From Vagococcus martis (GTDB taxonomy: Bacteria; Bacillota; Bacilli; Lactobacillales; Vagococcaceae): a stretch of 64,000 nt of DNA. The number at the start of each line of letters is the position of its first letter. Position 1 is the first letter of the stretch. The notes below the pieces were generated by a model. It worked only from the letters and a program-made list of their open reading frames with translations, did no database searches and was not told where the DNA came from. The stretch is taken from positions 1,656,001 to 1,720,000 of the forward strand of contig NZ_MVAB01000001.1 in assembly GCF_002026305.1 (NCBI RefSeq), read 5' to 3'. Made by a program: the position numbers and the translations under genes. Positions 1-9,148 of this stretch are shown piece after piece.

Positions 1-384
1 GCTTTTGGTTTCATTACAATGGAAAATGGCGCAACGATTTCTTTAGAGTCAAGTTGGGCATTAAATAGCCGTCAAGTTGGAGAAGCGAAAACTAGTTTGT
101 CAGGGACAAAAGGTGGCGCGGATATGTTTGATGGCCTAACAATTAATGGTGAAGATCATGGTTTACTGTATGAAAAACATATTGAACTAGAAACAGGTGG
201 CGTTGATTTTTATGATGGTGAAGGAAATGACCCGGCATTGTTAGAAGCACAGTCCTTCGTTCAAGCAATTTTAAATGATACTGATCCAGTTGTTCTACCC
301 GAGCAAGCCTTAGTTGTCACAGAAATTTTAGAAGCGATTTATCAGTCATCAAAAACTGGCGAGCCAGTATATTTTAATAAGTAG
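1..384 (+). CDS. Gfo/Idh/MocA-family oxidoreductase, C-terminal part (5' end outside window)
   Basis: The frame is open from base 1, so the gene starts upstream; only the last 128 codons are visible. The fragment matches the C-terminal alpha/beta substrate domain of NAD(P)-dependent sugar dehydrogenases: a stretch of beta strands (residues [18 protein letters not shown]), then an acidic loop, and a final helix ([34 protein letters not shown]) typical of the end of this family. The Rossmann domain is not in view. The stop lies 8 bases before the ThuA-like gene, so the two are cotranscribed. A second oxidoreductase of the same family ends the operon, which suggests sequential or reversible oxidation of a sugar or polyol. 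The substrate is unknown. Confidence 0.85.
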   Translation, partial: AFGFITMENGATISLESSWALNSRQVGEAKTSLSGTKGGADMFDGLTINGEDHGLLYEKHIELETGGVDFYDGEGNDPALLEAQSFVQAILNDTDPVVLPEQALVVTEILEAIYQSSKTGEPVYFNK

Positions 385-392
385 GTGAAAAG

Positions 393-1103
393 ATGATTCA
401 CGTAACAGTGTGGAATGAATACAGACATGAAAAAATCGATAAAAAGGTACAAGAAGTTTATCCTCATGGTATTCACGAGCAGTTAGCGTCTTTTTTAACA
501 GAAGAGTTTGAGGTTAAAACAGCTACCCTAGATGAAGTAGAACATGGTTTAACAGAAGATGTACTGAACAATACAGATGTATTGATTTGGTGGGGACATA
601 TTGCTCATAATGAAGTGAGTGATGAGATTGTCCAACGTGTGCATCAACGTGTCCTACAAGGAATGGGACTTATTGTGTTGCATTCTGGTCACATGTCTAA
701 ACTATTTATGTCATTGATGGGGACATCATGTGATTTGAAGTGGCGTGAAGCGGATGAAACTTGTCGCATATGGAATGTAAATCCAAGTCATCCAATTGTA
801 GAAGGGGTTGGCGAATACATTGAGTTAGAAAAAGAAGAAATGTATGGCGAACACTTCGATATCCCAGCACCCGATGAATTGATTTTTGTGAATTGGTACA
901 AAGGTGGCGAGGTATTTAGAGGTGGTTGTACCTTTAGACGAGGAAATGGTAAGATTTTTTATTTCCAACCAGGTCACGAAACCTATCCATCTTACTATAA
1001 TAAACAAGTTCAGTTAGTAATTAAAAATGCAGTGAAGTGGTGTCGACCGATTGATAGTACCTATCCAACATATGGACATCATAAACCATTAGAAGACTTA
1101 TAA
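393..1103 (+). CDS. ThuA-like (trehalose utilization) domain protein
   Basis: A 236-residue protein with the class I glutamine-amidotransferase-like fold of the ThuA family: an early strand-loop with [10 protein letters not shown], a central segment [14 protein letters not shown], and [14 protein letters not shown] near the middle. The C-terminal third ([25 protein letters not shown]) is typical of Firmicutes members. In rhizobia ThuA works with ThuB in trehalose/keto-sugar catabolism; no reaction is proved for the Firmicutes branch. It sits between an oxidoreductase and a TIM-barrel isomerase, with gaps of 8 and 18 bases, so all should be expressed together. A GTAGGTGAAAAG ribosome site precedes the ATG. 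Function in this operon is inference only. Confidence 0.85.
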   Translation: MIHVTVWNEYRHEKIDKKVQEVYPHGIHEQLASFLTEEFEVKTATLDEVEHGLTEDVLNNTDVLIWWGHIAHNEVSDEIVQRVHQRVLQGMGLIVLHSGHMSKLFMSLMGTSCDLKWREADETCRIWNVNPSHPIVEGVGEYIELEKEEMYGEHFDIPAPDELIFVNWYKGGEVFRGGCTFRRGNGKIFYFQPGHETYPSYYNKQVQLVIKNAVKWCRPIDSTYPTYGHHKPLEDL

Positions 1104-1121
1104 TATTAGGAGGAAACAAAG

Positions 1122-2090
1122 ATGAAATTAGGTGTTTTTACCCCATTATTTAATAACCTATCATTTGATGACATGATTGAAAAAGTAGCGGAACAAGGGT
1201 TACAAATGGTTGAGATTGGAACAGGTGGCTCTCCAGGAAGTGCTCACTGTGATGTGGACGCGTTACTCGCCAGCAGTGATAAACGAAGAGAATACCAAGC
1301 AAAATTAAATGATAAAGGATTAGAAATTAGTGCCTTTAGTGCACATCATAATCCTATTTCACCAAAACCTGCAGAAGCAAAAGAAGCGGACGAACTATTA
1401 AGAAAAACAATTAAGTTGGCATCTCTAATGAATGTGCCAGTGGTAAATGGATTCTCTGGTGTTGGTGGAGGAAATGAAACTGATACATCTGTGAACTGGC
1501 CTGTTTTACCATGGCCAACAGATTACACAGATATCTATCATTATCAGTGGGAGAATAAATTAATCCCTTACTGGAAAGATATCAATCACGAATGCCAAGT
1601 AGCTGGAGTGAAAATTGGGATTGAACTTCATGGAGGTTTTTTAGCTCATACACCATATACTATGTTGAAATTACGTGATGCTGCGGGAGATAATATCGGG
1701 TGTAACTTGGATCCTTCTCATTTATGGTGGCAAGGAATTGAACCAGTTGGTGCGATTAAAATTTTAGGAAAAGAAAATGCGATTCATCATTTCCATGCTA
1801 AAGATACCTATTTAGATCAAGATAACATGAATATGTATGGTGTGACGGATATGCAACCTTATACAAATGTTCAGTCAAGAGCGTGGACATTTAGATCAGT
1901 TGGCTGTGGACATAGCTTACAAGATTGGTCAGATATTATTAGTGCATTGCGATTATATGGATATGATTACGTATTAAGTATCGAGCATGAAGATCCATTG
2001 ATGTCAATCGATGAAGGGTTTTCTCGTGCAGTAACTAATTTAAAATCAATCATGATTAATGACAAACCAACAGATATGTGGTGGGCATAG
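1122..2090 (+). CDS. sugar phosphate isomerase/epimerase (AP endonuclease 2-type TIM barrel)
   Basis: 322 residues with the xylose-isomerase-like TIM barrel fold. Likely divalent-metal and substrate ligands are visible in order: the Glu in KIGIELHGG, the Asp in CNLDPSHLWW, the His pair in HHFHAKDTY and the Glu in LSIEHEDPL. The start MKLGVFTPLFNN is normal for the family and follows a strong AGGAGG site 8 bases upstream. Relatives act as keto-sugar or inositol isomerases (IolE/IolH-like) or as 3-keto-glycoside processing enzymes. Its place between ThuA-like and Gfo/Idh/MocA genes fits a keto-sugar pathway. The exact substrate cannot be read from sequence. Confidence 0.88.
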   Translation: MKLGVFTPLFNNLSFDDMIEKVAEQGLQMVEIGTGGSPGSAHCDVDALLASSDKRREYQAKLNDKGLEISAFSAHHNPISPKPAEAKEADELLRKTIKLASLMNVPVVNGFSGVGGGNETDTSVNWPVLPWPTDYTDIYHYQWENKLIPYWKDINHECQVAGVKIGIELHGGFLAHTPYTMLKLRDAAGDNIGCNLDPSHLWWQGIEPVGAIKILGKENAIHHFHAKDTYLDQDNMNMYGVTDMQPYTNVQSRAWTFRSVGCGHSLQDWSDIISALRLYGYDYVLSIEHEDPLMSIDEGFSRAVTNLKSIMINDKPTDMWWA

Positions 2091-2101
2091 GAGGTCATCA
2101 A

Positions 2102-3124
2102 ATGCTTAATATAGGAATTATTGGTTACGGTGGTATGGGAAGCTATCACCACCGTGAATTAATAAAAAAAGAAGACGGGGTACAAGTGGTCGGTGTATAT
2201 GATATAAAAAAAGATCGTTTGGATGCAGCAAAAAATGCGGGACTAAAAACGTATGAATCGTTAGAAGCGTTATTATCAGATAATGTGATTGACGCAGTAT
2301 TGATTGCGACACCTAATGATGTCCATAAAGAGTTGGCTATTTGTGCAATGAACAATGGAAAACACGTGATTTGTGAAAAACCGGCGATGATGTCAACAAA
2401 AGAATTAGATGATGTCATCAAAGTATCAAAAGAAACAGGACAAGTGTTGATGGTGCATCAAAATAGACGATGGGATAATGACTTTTTAATCATTCAAGAT
2501 ATGTATCGAAAGAAACCGATTGGTGAGTTATTTCAAATTGAGTCACGTGTTCATGGAGCGAATGGCATTCCAGGAGACTGGCGCCATTTAGAGAAACATG
2601 GTGGGGGAATGTTGCTTGATTGGGGCGTTCACTTACTGGATCAACTTCTTTTTATGGTAGATAGTCCAGTAAAAGAGGTGTCCGCTGATTTAAGCTATGT
2701 ATTAGGTGATGAAGTGGATGATGGCTTTATTGCGTACATCACATTTGAAAATGGTGTCAAAGCGTTAGTTGAAGTTGGTACAACCAATTTTGTTAAATTA
2801 CCACGTTGGTATGTCAAAGGTTTGGAAGGAACAGCTGTCATTGATGATTGGGACCTATCTGGAAAAGTAGTGAAACAAACAGGCGTGATTGATCATCATA
2901 ACTTAGTACCAATTAAAGCAGGACAAGGATTAACTAAAACAATGTCCCCGCCTTCAGAAGATGCGACTACAACCTTACCAATCGTTGAAGTTGAGGCAGA
3001 TTATGATGGATTTTATCAAAATTTCCATGATGTCGTAGAAAATGGAGCAGTCCCTATTGTAAAAAACGAAGAAGTAAGAGATGTATTGGCATTGATTGAA
3101 AGAATATTTGAAGTGGCAAAATAA
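2102..3124 (+). CDS. Gfo/Idh/MocA-family oxidoreductase
   Basis: A 340-residue NAD(P)-dependent dehydrogenase. The Rossmann signature GIIGYGGMGSYHHRE lies at the N-terminus, followed by AVLIATPNDVHKELAICAMNNGKHVICEKP, which holds the conserved EKP lysine, and by the C-terminal domain with GGGMLLDWGVHLLDQ, where Asp and His are the usual catalytic pair. I chose the ATG at 2102 over an in-frame ATG at 2078 because the TAGGAGGTC ribosome site at 2088-2096 lies between them and the family begins just before the Rossmann strand. The stop codon of the isomerase gene overlaps this ribosome site, so translation is probably coupled. It is the last gene of the operon. Confidence 0.9.
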   Translation: MLNIGIIGYGGMGSYHHRELIKKEDGVQVVGVYDIKKDRLDAAKNAGLKTYESLEALLSDNVIDAVLIATPNDVHKELAICAMNNGKHVICEKPAMMSTKELDDVIKVSKETGQVLMVHQNRRWDNDFLIIQDMYRKKPIGELFQIESRVHGANGIPGDWRHLEKHGGGMLLDWGVHLLDQLLFMVDSPVKEVSADLSYVLGDEVDDGFIAYITFENGVKALVEVGTTNFVKLPRWYVKGLEGTAVIDDWDLSGKVVKQTGVIDHHNLVPIKAGQGLTKTMSPPSEDATTTLPIVEVEADYDGFYQNFHDVVENGAVPIVKNEEVRDVLALIERIFEVAK

Positions 3125-3126
3125 GG

Positions 3127-3164
3127 GAGTAACAAACAGGAAGATATCATCCTGTTTGTTACTC
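3127..3164. terminator. bidirectional hairpin between convergent genes
   Basis: Perfect 15-bp inverted repeat (3127-3141 with 3150-3164, loop 3142-3149) between the oxidoreductase operon and the convergent LacI-type gene. It overlaps the last three bases of the LacI-type gene (stop TAA on the minus strand at 3161-3159). No long T-run follows on either side, so termination strength is uncertain. Confidence 0.75.
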
Positions 3165-4115
3165 TCTATTTATTGTCGTACCTCTAACAACAAGAGTTGG
3201 ATTGAAAAGTTCATTTCCTTGAGGTGCTCCATCTTGTTTGATTTTATTAAGAATCATTGTCGCACACGCCATTCCCATCTCAATGACAGGCTGCTTAATA
3301 GTAGTTAGTTGTGGATGAGCAATTTGATCTAAGAATACGCCATCAAAACCGATGATACCATAGTCATCAGGTAATTTTTCTCCTTTATTTTGTATTCCTC
3401 TTTCAATTCCAATAGCTAATCTATCCGAGCTACAAATAAAGGCAGTTTTTTTAGGAAACCGGTGAATATTTTTTGTAATAAAGTCAAATGTATATCGTGA
3501 GCGATTATCGAAACGATATATTTTAGGTACCATTTTGTATTTTTGCATAGTATTGATGTATCCTGCCTCACGAGAATATTCAAATGATTCTTTTACATCA
3601 ATTCCGATATAAACAATATTGGTATATCCAGAATCTATCGCATGTTGAGTGGCGTAAGAGGTACCTAAGGCATTATCAGTATCAACATAATCATACCCGT
3701 ATCGGTTTTCTCCAAATAAGACAAACGGTTTTTCAAGTCGTTCAATCCACTCTGCATGCTTTTCTCTCATACCAGTGATAATGTAGCCATCACTTTGTCC
3801 TAAGTCAAAACTGTTTTGTGTAATCAACTGGAGAGAGTATTGATATTGATCGAGTGTTTTTGATATGCCCATCAAGAGGTTCATATAGTAGGGTTCAGTT
3901 GTATCAATTTCTTCTAAAATAAAAAATTTTATAATTTGAGTTTTGTTATTTACAAGTGCTTTAGCTGCAGCATTTGGTTTATAATTTAAGTCTTTCATTG
4001 CTTGAAAGACAAGTTCTTTTAATTCGTCTGTTACTTTTTCTGGGTGATTTATGACTCTTGAAACTGTCATTTTTGAAACATTTGCTTTTCGAGCAACATC
4101 AGATAAAGTTACCAT
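3159..4115 (-). CDS. LacI-family transcriptional regulator (probable maltodextrin operon repressor)
   Basis: 318 residues. An N-terminal helix-turn-helix and hinge (VTLSDVARKANVSKMTVSRVINHPEKVTDELKELV, then the LNYKPNAAAKAL hinge helix) precede a periplasmic-binding-protein-like sensor domain ending in GIIGFDGVFLDQIAHPQLTTI. The gene is divergent from the maltodextrin genes and convergent with the oxidoreductase operon, so its most likely target is the 189-base divergent spacer, where two near-palindromic TGTTA...TAACA sites occur. In Bacillus the matching regulator is MdxR/YvdE, in streptococci MalR. An AAAGGAG ribosome site lies about 13 bases before the ATG. Control of the neighbouring ThuA operon instead, or as well, cannot be excluded. 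Confidence 0.85.
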   Translation of the reverse strand: MVTLSDVARKANVSKMTVSRVINHPEKVTDELKELVFQAMKDLNYKPNAAAKALVNNKTQIIKFFILEEIDTTEPYYMNLLMGISKTLDQYQYSLQLITQNSFDLGQSDGYIITGMREKHAEWIERLEKPFVLFGENRYGYDYVDTDNALGTSYATQHAIDSGYTNIVYIGIDVKESFEYSREAGYINTMQKYKMVPKIYRFDNRSRYTFDFITKNIHRFPKKTAFICSSDRLAIGIERGIQNKGEKLPDDYGIIGFDGVFLDQIAHPQLTTIKQPVIEMGMACATMILNKIKQDGAPQGNELFNPTLVVRGTTINRE

Positions 4116-4226
4116 AAACGTCGTACACTCCTTTACAAGGTTCTCTTAATTATAATTATACCTGTATTCGTATAATTTTCATCATATATTTTAAATATCC
4201 TTAGCCTAGTGTTACTATACCAATAA

Positions 4227-4270
4227 TGTTAACGCTAACACTATTTTTGTGCTTGTATGTTAGTGTAACA
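4227..4270. promoter_or_regulatory. paired LacI-type operator-like palindromes
   Basis: Two near-palindromes lie in the divergent spacer: TGTTAACGCTAACA at 4227-4240 (6 of 7 half-site bases match) and TGTTAGTGTAACA at 4258-4270. Their starts are 31 bases apart, close to three helical turns. A related perfect palindrome occurs before mdxE at 7728. They are likely binding sites for the divergent LacI-type protein; a CcpA cre function is the alternative. Confidence 0.55.
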
Positions 4271-4304
4271 TTTTCTAGACTGATGTTAGATAAGGAGGGA
4301 GAGC

Positions 4305-5944
4305 ATGCAAAAAAATTGGTGGCAGGAAGCAATTATTTATCAGGTGTATCCCAAGAGCTTTAAAGATACTAATGGAGATGGTATAGGTGATATTAAAGGG
4401 ATTACTTCAACATTAGATTATATTAAAAGTATTGGGATTAATACAATTTGGATAAATCCAATATTTGTTTCACCACAAATTGATAACGGTTACGATATTT
4501 CTAACTTTTATGCGATTGATGATATTTTTGGAAATGTCGATGATGTCGAAACGTTAATAGAAGAAGCGCATAAACGAGAAATAAAAATAATTTTTGATTT
4601 GGTATTAAATCATACATCATCAAAGCACCCATGGTTTCAAGAAGCTTTAAAAGGAAAAGATAATATTTACCGGGATTATTATATATGGGAAGATGCAGTT
4701 ATCAATGGTGAAGAGCCAAATAATTGGGCCTCTTTTTTTGGCGGATCAGTATGGGAAAAGGATAAATTGAGTCATCAATATTATTTTCATCTTTTTGATA
4801 AAGAAATGCCCGATTTAAACTGGGAAAACCTAGAAGTTCAAAAAGCAATGTTAGATATAGCTAAGTATTGGATAAGTAAAGGCATAGATGGTTTTAGGTT
4901 AGATGCGTTTATTCATATAGCTAAAGCTGATTTTAATCAACAAAAAGAAACTAATAGTTGCGAACCAGTGATAGCCGAAGAATACTATGCAAATTTGCCA
5001 AAGGTTAAACACTATTTATCTCATTTTATTAGAGAAATAAAAAAATAAAACCAGATGTTTTTATTTTAGGTGAAGCAGCATCAGCAACGCCAACTATAGG
5101 TAAAGATTATATTTCGGAAAACTTATGCAGCACCATTATCTCATTTGATCATTTTAGAGAAAAAAGTCATTTCGAGAAAGAGAGTCATTTAACTACTTCC
5201 TTAGATGTTATTTCCTTTAAAAAATCAATTTATAAATGGCAAAATGAATTATCGAATGAGCAAAAGCCTACTCTTTATTGGAATAATCACGATATGCCCC
5301 GTGTGTTGTCACGATTTGGTAATACTAGTTTTTATAGGCATGAAAGTGCTAAGTCGTTTGCAACAGTAATGTATTTATTAAAAGGGATACCTATTATTTA
5401 TTATGGGGAAGAAATAGGGATGAAAAATTTAGACATTCAAACAATTGATTTCTTTGAAGATAAAAAAATAGTTGAAGAGTATCAGTCCCTGATAACACAA
5501 GGATATAATCCAGAGGAAGTATTAAGAAGTTTAGCCAAAAAACATAAAGAAGTTAGTCGAGGTTGTATGCAATGGGATTCAACAGAATATGCTGGTTTTT
5601 CATCAGTTTCTCCGTGGAACAGTATTAATCAGGAAGACGGTTTTAACGTGTCGGAGCAAGAAAAAGATGAACATAGTATATTAAATTTTTACAGACAGTT
5701 ACTTGAATTAAAAAAGACCCCGCTATTCCAAGAAGGACACGTAAATTTTTTGGATACACCTCCTGAGATTATAGCTTATAAAAGATTTTACAAAAGTGAA
5801 GAAGCAATAGTTATAGCTAATTTATCAGATAAACAAATAAACGATATCGATATCGTTATTCCAAGTACATCAAAGATTTTATTAGGTAGTTTGGAGAATG
5901 AAAAACAGATAGCACCGTATGAATTTGTTGTATATAAAACTTAA
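4305..5944 (+). pseudogene. GH13 alpha-glucosidase / oligo-1,6-glucosidase, -1 frameshift at an A7 tract
   Basis: The first frame (4305-5048) encodes the start of a GH13_31 alpha-glucosidase (QNWWQEAIIYQVYPKSFKDT type start, GIGDIKG, FDLVLNHTS, nucleophile Asp in GFRLDAF at residue 200). It stops right after an A7 tract at about 5039-5045. The next frame is open from 5051 and gives the expected continuation PDVFILGEAA, with the acid/base Glu at 5072-5074, NNHD with the third catalytic Asp at 5291-5293, and IIYYGEEIGM. One extra A (A8) would join the halves into a protein of about 546 residues, the normal family size. Neither half holds all three catalytic residues, so the gene is inactive unless slippage restores it or the missing base is a sequencing error. 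It would hydrolyse maltodextrin/isomaltose ends inside the cell. Confidence 0.85.
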
Positions 5945-5966
5945 AACATATAGGAGAGATTATAAG

Positions 5967-7739
5967 ATGGAAAAAGCAGCTTTATATCACAGACCTGAAA
6001 GTGAGTATGCTTATTTATATGATAAAGATACTATGCATATTCGGTTAAGAACCAAAAGAAACGATATATCTAATGTAAAACTTATTAGTGGAGACCCATA
6101 TTTAATTCATGAAACTAAATGGTATAACCATTCAGAAAACATGCAAATAATTGCGCAAACAGAAGACTATGATTATTGGTTTATTGAAAAAATAGCCGAT
6201 TTTAAGCGGTTACAGTATGCGTTTGAGCTAACTGATAATAAAGAGCGTGTATTTTACGGTGATAGAGGGTTATTTGAAATGACTGAGCAGGCACGTATGA
6301 AAGCGGAGAATTATTTTAGGTTACCGTATTTTCATGATATAGATAGAGTTAAGACGCCAGAATGGGTTAAGAAAACTGTTTGGTATCAAATATTCCCTGA
6401 ACGATTTGATAATGGTGATACAACAAATGATCCAGATAATGTTTTGAAATGGGGCTCAAAAAATCCTGATCGTGATGATTTTTTTGGAGGAGACTTACAA
6501 GGTGTGATTAATCGCTTGGACCATTTAGCTGACCTAGGAATTAATGGTATTTATTTCTGTCCAATTTTTAAAGCAAGCTCAAATCACAAATATGATACAA
6601 TCGACTATTTTGAGATTGACCCTCAATTTGGTACAAAAGAACTTTTTAAAGAATTAGTTGAAAAAGCACACGAAAAAGGAATAAAAATTATGTTGGATGC
6701 TGTGTTTAATCACACAGGATATTATTCAAAAGAATGGTTGGATGTTGTAGAAAATGGAGAAAAGTCTAAATATAAAGATTGGTTCCATATTAATCGTTAT
6801 CCGGTAGAATTCGGAAAAAATGGTAATTTTGAGGGAGCAACAACAATTGCTTATGACACTTTTGCTTTTACACCTCGCATGCCAAAATTAAATACAGCTA
6901 ATCCAGAAGTAAGAGAGTATCTGTTAAAAATAGCTAAGTATTGGATAGAAAAATTTGACATTGATGCATGGCGATTAGATGTTGCTAATGAGGTAGATCA
7001 TCATTTTTGGAAAGCTTTCTATCATGAAACAACTTCTTTAAAAGAAGATTTCTATATACTAGGAGAGATTTGGCATTCTTCTCAAAGTTGGTTAAATGGT
7101 GATGAATTCCATGCTGTAATGAATTATGCCTATACGGAAACAATTATAAATTATTTTGTTAAAAAAGATATTAGTTCAACTAAGTTAGCAAGTGGATTGT
7201 ACGAACAATTGATGTTATATCGAAATCAAACTAATCAAGTAATGTTTAATTGTTTAGATTCACATGATACGACAAGACTGTTGACATTATGTAATGGCGA
7301 TAAAGATTTAGCAAAAATGACATTAGCTTTTACGTTTTTGCAACAAGGCTCACCATGTATTTATTATGGAACAGAGTATGCGATGGAAGGAGAAAATGAC
7401 CCTGATTGCCGTCGATGTATGGTTTGGGAAGAGGACAAACAGGATAAAGAGTTTTATGAGTTTATAAAAGAGTTGATACAACTTAGACATAACGAGCAAC
7501 ATATTATAAGTTATGGTTCCTTAGATTTTAATCTATTGGATAATGATAAAAATATTGTTGGTTTCAAACGAGTATTAGATAATCAAGAACTGATTGCAAT
7601 TTTTAATAACAGTTTGACAGAAAACATTGATTTAGATAATAAAGAAAATGTGGTATTTAGTCAGAATATTGTATTAGATTCAGAAAAAGTCATCATTAAA
7701 CCAAAAGGGTTTGTTTTGTATAAAAAATGTTATCGATAA
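5967..7739 (+). CDS. GH13 neopullulanase / maltogenic amylase-type alpha-glycosidase with N-terminal CBM34
   Basis: A 590-residue cytoplasmic enzyme with no signal peptide. The N-terminal 120 residues (ALYHRPESEYAYLYDKDTMHIRLRTKRND) form the CBM34-like domain of cyclomaltodextrinase/neopullulanase/maltogenic amylase. The catalytic barrel follows (VWYQIFPERF, DAVFNHTGYYS), with nucleophile Asp in DAWRLDVANE, Glu in YILGEIWHSS and Asp in CLDSHDTTRL. The ATG at 5967 follows TAGGAGAG; a longer in-frame start at 5919 would run into the previous gene and is not needed. It is the counterpart of B. subtilis YvdF, which sits in the same position before mdxE. It should cut imported maltodextrins to maltose and glucose. 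Confidence 0.9.
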   Translation: MEKAALYHRPESEYAYLYDKDTMHIRLRTKRNDISNVKLISGDPYLIHETKWYNHSENMQIIAQTEDYDYWFIEKIADFKRLQYAFELTDNKERVFYGDRGLFEMTEQARMKAENYFRLPYFHDIDRVKTPEWVKKTVWYQIFPERFDNGDTTNDPDNVLKWGSKNPDRDDFFGGDLQGVINRLDHLADLGINGIYFCPIFKASSNHKYDTIDYFEIDPQFGTKELFKELVEKAHEKGIKIMLDAVFNHTGYYSKEWLDVVENGEKSKYKDWFHINRYPVEFGKNGNFEGATTIAYDTFAFTPRMPKLNTANPEVREYLLKIAKYWIEKFDIDAWRLDVANEVDHHFWKAFYHETTSLKEDFYILGEIWHSSQSWLNGDEFHAVMNYAYTETIINYFVKKDISSTKLASGLYEQLMLYRNQTNQVMFNCLDSHDTTRLLTLCNGDKDLAKMTLAFTFLQQGSPCIYYGTEYAMEGENDPDCRRCMVWEEDKQDKEFYEFIKELIQLRHNEQHIISYGSLDFNLLDNDKNIVGFKRVLDNQELIAIFNNSLTENIDLDNKENVVFSQNIVLDSEKVIIKPKGFVLYKKCYR

Positions 7740-7780
7740 CAACAAAAAAGCGTTTGCAATGAAATGTGTAACAACATAAT
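7728..7780 (+). promoter_or_regulatory. operator palindrome, cre-like element and internal promoter before mdxE-like gene
   Basis: A perfect 14-bp palindrome TGTTATCGATAACA (7728-7741) overlaps the stop codon of the amylase gene. Just after it AAAAAGCGTTTGCA (centre near 7752) resembles half of a CcpA cre site and contains a TTGCAA -35-like hexamer (7754-7759), followed 15 bases later by CATAAT (7775-7780). This suggests an internal, sugar-controlled promoter for the transporter genes. Spacing is short, so the promoter call is tentative; the palindrome is certain. Confidence 0.5.
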
Positions 7781-7820
7781 CTTAGAGTGTAGTTAGTTGA
7801 TATATAGGGGGATAATTTAG

Positions 7821-9074
7821 ATGAACAAGATGAAAAAAATAGGTATTGGTTTATTAACACTTAGTGCAGTTGTTGCACTAACAGCATGTGGTGGAAATAA
7901 AACAAGTAAAGAAGAAAGTGGAAATAATACATTAACCGTTTCAGTCGATAAGGGTTACATTAAATACTTAGAGGAAGTAAAAGGTGATTTTGAAAAAGAA
8001 AACAATATCAAGATTAAATTAGTTGAAAAAGACATGTTTGATCAATTAGATGCACTTTCTTTAGATGGGCCAGCTGGAAAAGCACCAGATGTGATGATGT
8101 CAGCATATGATAGATTAGGACCTTTGGGACAGCAAGGTCATATTGCAGAAGTTAAGTTATCAGAAGACAGTCATTACAATGATAAAGATAAACAACAAGT
8201 AACTGTAGATGGTAAATATTTTGGTTCTCCAGCTGTTATTGAAACGTTAATTATGTACTATAATAAAGCACTTATTAACGAAGCTCCAACAACGTTTGAA
8301 CAATTAGAAGAAATGTCAAAAGATGAAAAATATGCATTTGAAGGTGAAAAAGAAAAAAATGTTGCTTTCTTAGCAAAATGGACAGATTTTTATAGTGCGT
8401 ATGGTTTATTAGCTGGTTATGGCGGGTATGTATTCGGAGATGATGGTACTAATCCTCAAGATGTTGGGTTAGCAAGTAAAGGATCGATTGAAGGGATTGA
8501 GTATGCAACAAAATGGTATCAAGATGTATGGCCTAAAGGGATGATGGACATAAAAAGTGCTGGGGATTTTATTGACAATCAATTTATCAATGGTAAAACA
8601 GCCGTTGTAATTAATGGTCCGTGGGCTGCTCAAGGTTATTCAGAATCAAATGTTGATTATGGGGCAGCTAAAATCGCCACTTTACCTAATGGAAAAGAAT
8701 ACGAACCATTTGGTGGAGGAAAAGCTTGGGTAGTAAGTAATTATTCAAAAAATAAAGAACTCAGTCAAAAATTTGTTGATTATTTAACAAATGTAGACAA
8801 TCAAAAAGTTTTCTATGATATGACAAAAGAAGTTCCAGCGAACAACGAAGCAAGAGAATATGCAAAATCTAAAAATGATTCTATTACCACTGCTGTTATT
8901 GATCAATATGAATCAGCAAGTCCAATGCCTAATATTCCTGAAATGGCTGAGGTTTGGGCAGGTGGAGAAAACTTAATGTTTGATGCAGCCTCAGGGGAAA
9001 TGTCTCCTAAAGAAGCAGCACAAGCAGCTGTTAAGATTATTAATGATAATATTTCACAAAAATATAGTGAATAA
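7821..9074 (+). CDS. mdxE: maltodextrin ABC transporter substrate-binding lipoprotein (MdxE/MalX-like)
   Basis: 417 residues. The N-terminus is a lipoprotein signal with lipobox LTAC, the lipidated Cys being residue 23 and followed by GGN. The mature part has the family-1 carbohydrate-binding fold: an N-terminal strand TLTVSVDKGYIKYLEEVKGDFEKE, the DVMMSAYDRLG hinge strand, MYYNKALI, and a C-terminal segment SASPMPNIPEMAEVW typical of maltose/maltodextrin receptors. It is anchored outside the membrane and delivers maltodextrins to the two permeases encoded next. A GGGGGAT ribosome site precedes the ATG. A hairpin after the stop codon may raise its expression above that of the permeases. Confidence 0.92.
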   Translation: MNKMKKIGIGLLTLSAVVALTACGGNKTSKEESGNNTLTVSVDKGYIKYLEEVKGDFEKENNIKIKLVEKDMFDQLDALSLDGPAGKAPDVMMSAYDRLGPLGQQGHIAEVKLSEDSHYNDKDKQQVTVDGKYFGSPAVIETLIMYYNKALINEAPTTFEQLEEMSKDEKYAFEGEKEKNVAFLAKWTDFYSAYGLLAGYGGYVFGDDGTNPQDVGLASKGSIEGIEYATKWYQDVWPKGMMDIKSAGDFIDNQFINGKTAVVINGPWAAQGYSESNVDYGAAKIATLPNGKEYEPFGGGKAWVVSNYSKNKELSQKFVDYLTNVDNQKVFYDMTKEVPANNEAREYAKSKNDSITTAVIDQYESASPMPNIPEMAEVWAGGENLMFDAASGEMSPKEAAQAAVKIINDNISQKYSE

Positions 9075-9089
9075 ACAATGACTATTATA

Positions 9090-9116
9090 AACAGCGAAAG
9101 ACATTCTTTTGCTGTT
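9090..9116 (+). terminator. intercistronic hairpin between mdxE-like and mdxF-like genes
   Basis: An 11-bp stem (9090-9100 with 9106-9116, one G.U pair) with a 5-base loop, followed only by a short T-rich stretch. In the 74-base gap after a binding-protein gene such a hairpin usually acts as a partial terminator or mRNA 3' stabiliser, allowing more receptor than permease. The role here is inferred from position. Confidence 0.6.
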
Positions 9117-9148
9117 TTATTTATACTAAAGAAGGTAGGGGAGACGCC

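Noticed and set aside
5919-5966. Longer N-terminus for the CBM34 amylase overlapping the glucosidase gene
   Set aside because: The TAGGAGAG site lies downstream of that start and the family begins near the ATG at 5967.
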